Notes under the pieces: model-generated
What the model saw: only the letters and a program-made list of their open reading frames with translations
Told to the model about the DNA's origin: nothing
The model's database searches: none
Part shown: piece by piece, positions 1 through 4,707 of the stretch
Layout of the letters: each line of letters opens with the position of its first letter
How positions within the stretch are numbered: position 1 is the first letter of the stretch
Position numbers and translations under genes: made by a program
Assembly: GCA_016302655.1 (NCBI GenBank)
Contig: JAEDNF010000081.1
Span: 1-7,227 of the forward strand
Direction: 5' to 3'
From: Oscillospiraceae bacterium
GTDB taxonomy: Bacteria; Bacillota; Clostridia; Oscillospirales; Ruminococcaceae
Length of the DNA: 7,227 nt

Positions 1-81
1 GAGGGATTCGAACCCTCGAACGGGTATTAGCCGTTACACGATTTCCAATCGTGCGCCTTAGACCAGCTCAGCCATCTTTCC
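1..81 (-). tRNA. tRNA-Ser(GGA), 3' end cut by window edge
   Basis: Read on the minus strand, this is a class II tRNA carrying serine for UCC/UCU codons. The 5' acceptor strand GGAAAGA starts at 81. The anticodon stem CACGA/TCGTG (53-49 and 41-37) encloses the loop TTGGAAA with anticodon GGA at 46-44. A long variable arm follows (about 36-18, stem AACGG/CCGTT), as expected for serine. The T arm GAGGG-TTCGAAT-CCCTC fills 17-1. The 3' acceptor strand and discriminator base lie beyond the left edge, so only the end of the gene is missing. The identity is secure from the anticodon together with the long variable arm. Confidence 0.96.
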
Positions 82-92
82 ACGACTTTAAT

Positions 93-121
93 ATTTTATC
101 ATATTTTTTCCGATAAGTCAA
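93..121 (-). promoter_or_regulatory. Sigma-A promoter of tRNA-Ser
   Basis: On the minus strand the -35 is TTGACT (121-116) and the -10 is TAAAAT (98-93), separated by exactly 17 bp. The three bases before the -10 are TGA, giving an extended -10 (TGn). Transcription would start near 86, about five bases before the mature tRNA 5' end. The position and quality fit a strong tRNA promoter. Confidence 0.8.
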
Positions 122-175
122 TACCTATATTAAAAAAATCTCATTTGCGTTTTTAATGCTAAAAAAATCAAAAAA

Positions 176-191
176 ATATCAAAAATTGTGG
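176..191 (+). promoter_or_regulatory. Possible upstream, degenerate NrdR box
   Basis: This 16-bp block shares the right half-site (ATTGTGG versus ATAGTGG) with the better box at 208-223, but its left half is poor. It starts exactly 32 bp upstream of that box. NrdR boxes are known to occur as pairs about three helical turns apart, and the spacing is the main argument for it. On its own the sequence would not be called. Confidence 0.45.
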
Positions 192-200
192 TCACGACTA

Positions 201-229
201 TTGACAAACACAATATATAGTGGTATAAT
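201..229 (+). promoter_or_regulatory. Near-ideal sigma-A promoter of the NrdD-like gene
   Basis: The -35 is TTGACA (201-206) and the -10 is TATAAT (224-229), both perfect consensus, with a 17-bp spacer. TGG precedes the -10, so the extended -10 is also present. Transcription would begin near 236, leaving a leader of roughly 148 nt before the ATG at 384. A promoter this close to consensus suggests high potential expression held in check by a repressor. The palindrome at 208-223, between the two elements, is the obvious candidate operator. Confidence 0.9.
208..223 (+). promoter_or_regulatory. NrdR-box-like operator between -35 and -10
   Basis: ACACAATATATAGTGG is an imperfect palindrome that fits my recollection of the NrdR box (roughly acaCwATATaTwGtgt). 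NrdR is the zinc-ribbon/ATP-cone repressor of ribonucleotide reductase genes in bacteria. The site fills the spacer of the promoter, so binding would block RNA polymerase. A weaker copy lies 32 bp upstream. The downstream gene encodes a protein related to class III ribonucleotide reductase, which supports the assignment independently. Confidence 0.72.
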
Positions 230-239
230 TAGGATACAT

Positions 240-369
240 TCAGATTCCGGATGAATCTGACGAGTAAAATTTAACAATTATTTCGAGAAAATCCATTACA
301 CTTATTACTCAGTTGATGAGTGTATAACTACAGAATTTTATCGAAGGTCAATACTGCATATAAACAGTA
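240..369 (+). promoter_or_regulatory. Structured 5' leader of the NrdD-like mRNA
   Basis: No gene is visible between the promoter and the ATG at 384, but several stems can be drawn. TCAGATTC/GAATCTGA (240-247/253-260) forms 8 bp near the mRNA 5' end. Next to it, CGA-TAAAATT (261-271, one bulged G) can pair with AATTTTA-TCG (334-343) and would enclose ACACTTAT/ATGAGTGT (298-305/316-323). That inner stem competes with ACTCA/TGAGT (307-311/317-321). TACTG/CAGTA (352-356/365-369) sits directly before the Shine-Dalgarno AAAGGA. No known riboswitch class is recognised. The pairings were found by eye and some are expected by chance in AT-rich sequence. Confidence 0.4.
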
Positions 370-383
370 GAAAGGAAATCAGT

Positions 384-686
384 ATGGTTAAAGTAAATGT
401 TAAAAACGGCACTCTGGATCAGAAAGAGATCGACGCTTATGTTCAGTATGCAATAGATGCAAATCCCGGCAAGCTTGTCACCGAGCTTGATATAAACCTT
501 GACGGTGAATATGCCGATCTTACTTATCACTTCGGTGAGATACCTTTTGACCGCATCCGCCGCATAACAGGTTATCTTGTAGGTACACTCGACAGATTCA
601 ACAATGCAAAGAAGGCAGAGGTTGAGGACAGAGTTAAGCACAGCATTACTCCCGAGGCTGAAGACGATATCTATATTTCCGCCTGA
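384..686 (+). CDS. Stand-alone NrdD-like glycyl-radical domain protein
   Basis: This is a 100-residue protein with start ATG at 384 and Shine-Dalgarno AAAGGA seven bases upstream. Residues 59-86 read RRITGYL ... D..FN..K..EVEDRVKH. I recognise this as the C-terminal glycyl-radical segment of anaerobic ribonucleoside-triphosphate reductase NrdD (RRVCGYLG ... FN.GK..EV..RVKH in the enterobacterial enzyme). Gly63 aligns with the glycine that carries the radical. Everything else of NrdD is absent: the ten-stranded barrel, the active-site cysteines and the CxxC zinc site. The protein has no cysteine at all. Residues 1-57 are a short lead with a probable beta-hairpin around 31-50 and an otherwise unknown role. 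By analogy with GrcA (YfiD), the free glycyl-radical cofactor of pyruvate formate-lyase, it may act as a spare radical domain for NrdD, or as an assembly or regulatory partner. That function is inference. The strong promoter and NrdR-like box argue against a dead fragment. Confidence 0.8.
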   Translation: MVKVNVKNGTLDQKEIDAYVQYAIDANPGKLVTELDINLDGEYADLTYHFGEIPFDRIRRITGYLVGTLDRFNNAKKAEVEDRVKHSITPEAEDDIYISA

Positions 687-719
687 CATAATTCCGTCAT
701 TGTTCTCCAAAAAATGACA

Positions 720-748
720 GTATAGCAATACAGTTTACCGCCCATACT
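720..748 (+). promoter_or_regulatory. Candidate sigma-F/sigma-G promoter of sigG
   Basis: GTATA (720-724) fits the -35 of sigF/sigG promoters. Fifteen bases later, GCCCATACT (740-748) fits the sigF -10 pattern GGnnAnAnT with one mismatch. Read as a sigG -10, CATACTT (743-749) differs from CATACTA at one base, with an 18-bp spacer. This is the expected regulation for a forespore sigma factor: switched on by sigF, then autoregulated. Transcription would start near 755, in the loop of the hairpin described next. Confidence 0.6.
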
Positions 749-784
749 TTTATTGGAAAATAAAAGTTTGGGCGGTGATTTTTT
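737..784 (+). terminator. Long hairpin: terminator and cover over the sigG RBS
   Basis: The arms 737-754 and 759-776 pair over 18 positions with a single T-T mismatch, around a GGAA loop. ACCGCCCA/TGGGCGGT forms the base and CTTTTATT/AATAAAAG the top. GATTTTTT follows at 777-784. This is a good intrinsic terminator for the NrdD-like gene. Its right arm also contains most of GGCGGTGAT (771-779), the Shine-Dalgarno of sigG, so any transcript reading through from upstream would hide that site. Confidence 0.88.
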
Positions 785-1553
785 GTATTATAACAAAGTT
801 GAGATAAGCGGTGTCAATACTTCAAAGCTGAAAGTTCTTAAAGAATCCGAAAAAATGGAGCTTCTCGAGAAAATGAGAAACGGAGATACTACAGCCAGAG
901 AGGAGCTTATAAACGGCAATCTCAGACTGGTACTCAGCGTTATTCAGCGGTTCTCGGGACGGGGAGAAAATCCCGACGACTTGTTCCAGGTGGGCTGTAT
1001 AGGGCTGATGAAAGCCATCGATAACTTCTGCCCTGATTTCAATGTGAAATTCAGTACGTATGCCGTACCCATGATAATGGGAGAACTACGCAGATATCTC
1101 AGAGATTCCGGCGCTATCAGGGTGAGCCGTTCAATGAGAGACCTTGCATACAAGGCTATGCAGGCACGGGAGAAGCTGACGAACGAAAACTCAAAAGAGC
1201 CTACCATCGAGCAGATAGCCAAAGAAATCGACGCAAAGCGTGAGGATATAGTCGTTGCACTTGAGGCGGTCAGCGATCCTATATCGCTGTACGAGCCGGT
1301 TTTTTCGGAATCGGGCGATACAATATATATGATGGATCAGATAGGCGATAACAACGACGACAGAAACTGGCTTGACGAAATTGCCCTCAAGGAAGCGATA
1401 ATCAACCTTGAGGACAGAGAAAAGAATATTCTTAAGCTTAGATTTTTCCGCGGTAAAACGCAGGTAGAGGTGGCAAAGGAAATAGGAATAAGTCAGGCGC
1501 AGGTATCACGCCTTGAAAAAGGAGCGCTGAATAAAATCAAAAAACAGTTATGA
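783..1553 (+). CDS. sigG: RNA polymerase sporulation sigma factor SigG
   Basis: This encodes the late forespore sigma factor, which directs RNA polymerase to genes for spore germination receptors, SASPs and DNA protection. The 256-residue product aligns closely with Bacillus SigG from end to end (260 residues there). The N-terminal NKVEISGV.TSKL signature is present. Region 2 covers about 35-107 (NGNLRLVLSVIQRF, DDLFQVGCIGLMKAIDNF, KFSTYAVPMI), region 3 about 110-185, and region 4 about 200-254 with helix-turn-helix VEVAKEIGISQAQVSRLEK. Asn44 occupies the place of the asparagine that separates SigG from SigF in Bacillus. The TTG at 783 is chosen because it aligns with the SigG N-terminus and has GGCGG seven bases upstream. 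The earlier in-frame TTG at 753 lies inside the hairpin and has no ribosome-binding site. A rare start codon plus the leader hairpin imply tight translational limits. spoIIGA-sigE, the usual neighbours in Bacillus, are not upstream here. Confidence 0.95.
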   Translation: MYYNKVEISGVNTSKLKVLKESEKMELLEKMRNGDTTAREELINGNLRLVLSVIQRFSGRGENPDDLFQVGCIGLMKAIDNFCPDFNVKFSTYAVPMIMGELRRYLRDSGAIRVSRSMRDLAYKAMQAREKLTNENSKEPTIEQIAKEIDAKREDIVVALEAVSDPISLYEPVFSESGDTIYMMDQIGDNNDDRNWLDEIALKEAIINLEDREKNILKLRFFRGKTQVEVAKEIGISQAQVSRLEKGALNKIKKQL

Positions 1554-1566
1554 TCCGATTTATCCG

Positions 1567-1800
1567 CTATTTCAGGAAAACAAGCGTCTGCCCGTCATTC
1601 GACAGCACAGGCTGAATATAGTCGATCCTCGGGGATCTGAATTCCTTTCTTACCATCTGCTGAAGTACATTTCCGTTGTTACAGCCGTGAGTGACACGAA
1701 GCTCTACGCTGCCTTTCGGCGCATTTCTGATAGTGAGCGTCAGCTTGTTGCGGGCTTCATCTTTTGTCATACCATGCAGGTCTACGGAAATTATCTTCAT
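1567..1800 (-). CDS. Stand-alone Smr-like domain protein
   Basis: This 77-residue protein consists of little more than one Smr-like domain. The opening motif VDLHGMT is at 6-12, followed by a helix with conserved-looking EAR and ELRVTHG at 33-39. In MutS2 and other Smr proteins the last motif is usually HGxGxG; here it is HGCNNG (38-43), so a glycine is replaced and a cysteine introduced. Smr domains bind or cut nucleic acids, but a protein this small with an altered loop may not be catalytic. The ATG has GAAAGGA seven bases upstream. It is the last gene of the his-GH5 run, 42 bases after the glycosidase, and faces sigG tail to tail with 13 bases between. Whether it serves RNA or DNA is unknown. 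Confidence 0.75.
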   Translation of the reverse strand: MKIISVDLHGMTKDEARNKLTLTIRNAPKGSVELRVTHGCNNGNVLQQMVRKEFRSPRIDYIQPVLSNDGQTLVFLK

Positions 1801-1819
1801 TGAATTATCCTTTCAAAAC

Positions 1820-1837
1820 AGGCAGTGCGTACTGCCT
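1820..1837 (-). terminator. Short hairpin between GH5 and Smr genes, weak terminator
   Basis: On the minus strand AGGCAGT-ACGC-ACTGCCT forms a perfect 7-bp GC-rich stem with a 4-base loop, followed by GTTTTG. The T run is short, so termination would be partial at best. It may instead protect the upstream mRNA end or lower Smr expression relative to the glycosidase. The Smr ribosome-binding site follows directly and is not covered. Confidence 0.45.
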
Positions 1838-1842
1838 CTTAC

Positions 1843-3138
1843 TTATTCTGACTCAGAATCGGACTTTTCCGCTGCAGCTTCATTCATCAGCTCTTCGAGT
1901 ATTGTTTTGTCAGACTTAAGTCCTTCTACCGTATATTCGCCGTTAGCCGCCGAAATCAATGCTTCTTTAACAAGAGGATATTTCCATTCAAACGTTCTTC
2001 TGTCAAACAGTCCGAACAACTCACCGCTTCCGGTAAATCCGCCGTTATCCCACCATACGCAAGGTACGCCGATCGTATTCATCTTTGTAACATAATACTT
2101 TGCCCACTCGGCACGGTATTTTTCGTTATCCTTGCTTCTTGCACCAAACTCTCCGATAATTACCGCTTGTCCCTTGTCAATAAAGAGAGTTTTAAGTGTA
2201 TCTGCAAGCGTGTCTATATCCGTAGTAAATCCTTCCTTGCAGGCTACCCATATTGCCCCCGGTTTACCTTCAGCAAGCGCAAAATTGTATGGAGTATATG
2301 CGTGTACCGATACGATAAGCTTATCATCGTTTTCGGGAATTTTTAAGTCTTTGAGCGCAACTTCGCTTGACGAAGCCGCATAGCTCGGTATCATAAGATG
2401 GCGAAGCTTGTTATTGCCGCCGAGACTTCTTATAGTAGAAACAAAATCAGCGTCGAGCTTATTGACGATTTCTCTTGTCTCGGGACTGCCGCCGTTCCAC
2501 TCTTCGTCGCTTTTTCTTACACGGGGTTCGTTAAGACCTTCAAAAATCAAATGCTCGTCATAGTTTTCAAAATAATTGCCTATCTGAGTCCAGACTTTTT
2601 TAAGGCGGTCGCTTGCCGCTTCATAGTTTTCTACAAGCGGATCGTGCCATGTCTCGTGATGTATATTCAGAATAACATACATATCGTTTGCCATTCCGTA
2701 ATCAACTACTTCTTTGACACGGGCAAGCCATTCTTCGCTTATTTTATAGTCGGGAGCATCGCCTGTGCTCCAGTCCCATGTGGTAGGCACACGCAGAACA
2801 TTAAAACCGGCATTTTTTATCTCGTCTATCATCTCTTTGGTAGTGATAGGATTGCCCCACGCACGCTCAATAGATTCCGGAGAAGCGTTTTTAGAGCTTT
2901 GGCTTCCGGCGTCAAGAGTGTTGCCGAGACTCCAGCCTATCTTCATATCTTTAACAAGTTCAACAGAGCTTATATCCTTTATCTCACCCTGATGTGCTGT
3001 GATAACTTCACCGCTTGTACTGCCGGAAGAATCAACGCCCGATGCAGTCTCATTACCGCTGCAGCCGCTTAACGCAATACAGCTTGAAATCATTGCCGCA
3101 GACAAAACCGCTGCTGCTATTCTCTTAACTGATATCAT
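1843..3138 (-). CDS. GH5 endoglucanase-type lipoprotein
   Basis: This is a 431-residue extracellular glycoside hydrolase of family 5, probably subfamily 4, acting on beta-1,4-glucans (cellulose, xyloglucan or lichenan; the exact substrate cannot be read). A positively charged start and hydrophobic stretch lead to the lipobox LSGC with Cys26, so it should be a lipid-anchored surface protein. Residues 27-55 are a Ser/Gly/Thr-rich linker. The TIM-barrel domain runs about 56-395: GWSLGNTLD (68-76), LRVP with Arg116, NIHH (158-161), LIFEGLNEP with acid/base Glu204, HAYTPY (279-284), IIGEFGA with nucleophile Glu330, and VWWDNG (361-366). No dockerin or carbohydrate-binding module is present, and the tail is acidic. 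The start has AAGGAG seven bases upstream, overlapping the hisE stop, so it appears translationally linked to histidine genes, an unusual partner for a polysaccharidase. Confidence 0.93.
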   Translation of the reverse strand: MISVKRIAAAVLSAAMISSCIALSGCSGNETASGVDSSGSTSGEVITAHQGEIKDISSVELVKDMKIGWSLGNTLDAGSQSSKNASPESIERAWGNPITTKEMIDEIKNAGFNVLRVPTTWDWSTGDAPDYKISEEWLARVKEVVDYGMANDMYVILNIHHETWHDPLVENYEAASDRLKKVWTQIGNYFENYDEHLIFEGLNEPRVRKSDEEWNGGSPETREIVNKLDADFVSTIRSLGGNNKLRHLMIPSYAASSSEVALKDLKIPENDDKLIVSVHAYTPYNFALAEGKPGAIWVACKEGFTTDIDTLADTLKTLFIDKGQAVIIGEFGARSKDNEKYRAEWAKYYVTKMNTIGVPCVWWDNGGFTGSGELFGLFDRRTFEWKYPLVKEALISAANGEYTVEGLKSDKTILEELMNEAAAEKSDSESE

Positions 3139-3149
3139 TAACGATCTCC

Positions 3150-3488
3150 TTATGATAACTTGTCTGTCGTATGGAACTGCTTAAGATTACCTATCTTCTC
3201 ATTGCGCTCGCTGAGCACTTCTTCAACCTCAGACCATTCAAGTCCTCTGTCGGCACAAAGCACCATAACATGATAAAGCAGGTCGTTTATTTCGTTCTTT
3301 AATTCATCGTTGTCCGCATTTTTTGCGGCTATTATCGTTTCGGCGGCCTCTTCGCCTACCTTCTTGCATATCTTGTCAACACCCTTATCAAAAAGATAGC
3401 AGGTATATGACTTTTCAGGCGCATTTCCTGCGTCATACTGAGCTTTTCTTGCCTTGATCACTTCAAAAATTTCTTCATAAACTGTCAT
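3150..3488 (-). CDS. hisE: Phosphoribosyl-ATP pyrophosphatase HisE
   Basis: HisE hydrolyses phosphoribosyl-ATP to phosphoribosyl-AMP and pyrophosphate, the second step of histidine synthesis, in the cytoplasm. The 112-residue all-helical protein shows the MazG-like metal-binding pattern [15 protein letters not shown] (43-57) and ENDLLYH-like helix [13 protein letters not shown] (65-77). [13 protein letters not shown] (24-36) is typical of the N-terminal part. The length is normal for the single-domain enzyme. Its ATG overlaps the hisI stop by four bases (ATGA), giving tight coupling of the two enzymes that are fused as HisIE in many bacteria but separate here. The TAA stop is contained in TAAGGAG, which supplies the ribosome-binding site of the next gene. 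Confidence 0.97.
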   Translation of the reverse strand: MTVYEEIFEVIKARKAQYDAGNAPEKSYTCYLFDKGVDKICKKVGEEAAETIIAAKNADNDELKNEINDLLYHVMVLCADRGLEWSEVEEVLSERNEKIGNLKQFHTTDKLS

Positions 3489-3820
3489 TGTGTTACCTCT
3501 TCGTTTTTGTATATTTCGTTAAAAAAGCAGGTATAGTTACCTGTATGGCAGGCAGGTCCTGCAGGCTTTACACGCACAAGCAGAGTGTCGTTGTCGCAGT
3601 CTGCATGGATGTCAACGACCTTCTGCAGATTACCCGATGTTGCGCCCTTGTTCCAGAGTTCCTGTCTTGAACGGCTCCAGAACCATGTATATCCTGTTTC
3701 AAGCGTGAGCTTAAGGCTCTCTTTGTTCATATATGCGAGCATAAGCACAGCGCCCGTATCTATATCCGTAACGATTGCCGGAATAAGCTCTGCTTTCTTG
3801 AAATAGATATCAAGCTCCAT
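3485..3820 (-). CDS. hisI: Phosphoribosyl-AMP cyclohydrolase HisI
   Basis: HisI opens the adenine ring of phosphoribosyl-AMP, the third step of histidine synthesis. The 111-residue protein has LIPAIV and [10 protein letters not shown] near the N-terminus, then [19 protein letters not shown] (46-64). The metal sites are visible: Asp74, Asp76 and Asp78 for magnesium, and Cys75, Cys91 and Cys98 for zinc. ATG 3820 is chosen because it has AGAGAGGAG eight bases upstream and matches family N-termini. A TTG nine codons earlier (3847) would lie at or before the predicted transcription start. It is the first gene after an internal hairpin and promoter, and overlaps hisE by four bases. Confidence 0.96.
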   Translation of the reverse strand: MELDIYFKKAELIPAIVTDIDTGAVLMLAYMNKESLKLTLETGYTWFWSRSRQELWNKGATSGNLQKVVDIHADCDNDTLLVRVKPAGPACHTGNYTCFFNEIYKNEEVTQ

Positions 3821-3852
3821 TACTGTTTCTCCTCTCTGATAATTCAAATATA

Positions 3853-3881
3853 ATTATAATGTCTTACGGATAAAAAAGCAA
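3853..3881 (-). promoter_or_regulatory. Possible internal promoter before hisI
   Basis: On the minus strand TTGCTT (3881-3876) and TATAAT (3858-3853) are separated by 17 bp. The -10 is perfect but the -35 matches only the first three bases and the last positions poorly. Transcription would start near 3846, about 15 bases before the hisI ribosome-binding site. It could give hisI, hisE, the GH5 gene and the Smr gene a supply of transcript independent of the rest of the operon. Confidence 0.55.
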
Positions 3882-3914
3882 TAGTTTTACGGCTTTACTA
3901 TTTATAAAGCCGTA
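3871..3914 (-). terminator. Hairpin after hisF, possible attenuating terminator
   Basis: TACGGCTTTA/TAAAGCCGTA (minus-strand order 3914-3905 and 3897-3888) forms a perfect 10-bp stem with a 7-base loop. In the hisF direction it is followed by AAAACTATTG and only then by CTTTTTT, so the T run is displaced by about 11 bases. It may terminate part of the transcripts or mark an mRNA processing or stability point. Together with the promoter just downstream it divides the operon. Confidence 0.5.
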
Positions 3915-3927
3915 TTTGCATAATTAT

Positions 3928-4698
3928 TTATTCTTCATCCGACTGAAGTCTTACAGGTATGTTGTTTTCCCTCAGATGCTGTTTAACCTGCGATACCGTC
4001 AGTTCTTTATAGTGGAAAAGCGAAGCCGCAAGCGCCGCAGATGACTTGGTTTTTTGGAATACCTCCGAGAAATGTTCAAGTGTACCGCAACCGCCGCTTG
4101 CAATTACGGGTATCTTTACCGCATCGCACACAGCATTGAGAAGTGCTATATCAAAGCCGGTTTTCATACCATCGGTATCCATTGAGGTGAGCAGTATCTC
4201 CCCTGCTCCCAGTTCTTCGGCTTTTTTTGCCCACTCTATAGCGTCAATGTTCATATCGATTCTACCGCCGTTGACAACTACCGTCCAGCTGTCACCCTTT
4301 TTCTTAGCGTCAATAGCAACGACTACGCACTGACTTCCGAATATCTCTGCGGCGTCTTTAATAAGCTGTGGATTGCGTACTGCCGCAGAATTGACCGACA
4401 CTTTATCGGCACCGCTTCTGAGCAATTCTCTGAAATCGTCAACGCTTGATATTCCTCCGCCTACAGTAAGGGGTACGAATACACGCTGTGCTGTGCGGCG
4501 AACTACATCTACCATAGTTCCCCTGCCCTCGTGCGTTGCGGTTATGTCAAGAAAGCATATCTCATCTGCTCCCTGTCGGTTATACTCCTCTGCACATTCT
4601 ACAGGATCGCCGACCTCTTTTATTCCGACAAAGTTGATTCCTTTTACTACCTTTCCGTCACGAACATCAAGACAAGGTATAATTCTTTTTGCGAGCAT
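3928..4698 (-). CDS. hisF: Imidazole glycerol phosphate synthase subunit HisF
   Basis: HisF is the cyclase subunit. It uses ammonia from HisH to turn PRFAR into imidazole glycerol phosphate and AICAR, the latter feeding purine synthesis. The 256-residue (beta-alpha)8 barrel has the catalytic residues at the canonical numbers: Asp11 in RIIPCLDV and Asp130 in VVAIDAK. Phosphate-binding loops are clear (VGGGISS 79-85, IASGGCG 199-205, SMDTDGM 172-178). The length is normal. Its Shine-Dalgarno AAGGAG overlaps the hisA stop (TAAGGAG) nine bases ahead of the ATG. It is the last gene before the internal hairpin. Confidence 0.98.
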   Translation of the reverse strand: MLAKRIIPCLDVRDGKVVKGINFVGIKEVGDPVECAEEYNRQGADEICFLDITATHEGRGTMVDVVRRTAQRVFVPLTVGGGISSVDDFRELLRSGADKVSVNSAAVRNPQLIKDAAEIFGSQCVVVAIDAKKKGDSWTVVVNGGRIDMNIDAIEWAKKAEELGAGEILLTSMDTDGMKTGFDIALLNAVCDAVKIPVIASGGCGTLEHFSEVFQKTKSSAALAASLFHYKELTVSQVKQHLRENNIPVRLQSDEE

Positions 4699-4707
4699 AG
4701 TTTCTCC

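Noticed and set aside
696..718. Small stem GTCATT/AATGAC after the NrdD-like gene as its terminator
   Set aside because: Six base pairs, an 11-base loop and no T run. The hairpin at 737-784 is far better.
348..728. 126-codon open frame on the minus strand opposite the NrdD-like gene
   Set aside because: It lies antisense to a gene with a clear promoter, ribosome-binding site and family motif. Its product is a cysteine- and isoleucine-rich shadow with no recognisable domain.
753..782. Longer sigG start at TTG 753, adding ten residues
   Set aside because: It lies at the top of the hairpin with no Shine-Dalgarno, upstream of the predicted transcription start, and the extra residues do not match SigG N-termini.
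1845..1859. Palindrome ATTCTGA-C-TCAGAAT at the end of the GH5 gene
   Set aside because: It is within the Ser/Glu-rich coding tail, the one-base loop is not a workable hairpin, and nothing links it to a known operator.
2398..3072. 224-codon open frame on the plus strand
   Set aside because: Fully antisense to the GH5 gene, with no ribosome-binding site or recognisable domain.
3821..3847. Longer hisI start at TTG 3847
   Set aside because: It coincides with the predicted transcription start and would translate through the AGAGAGGAG ribosome-binding site that serves ATG 3820.
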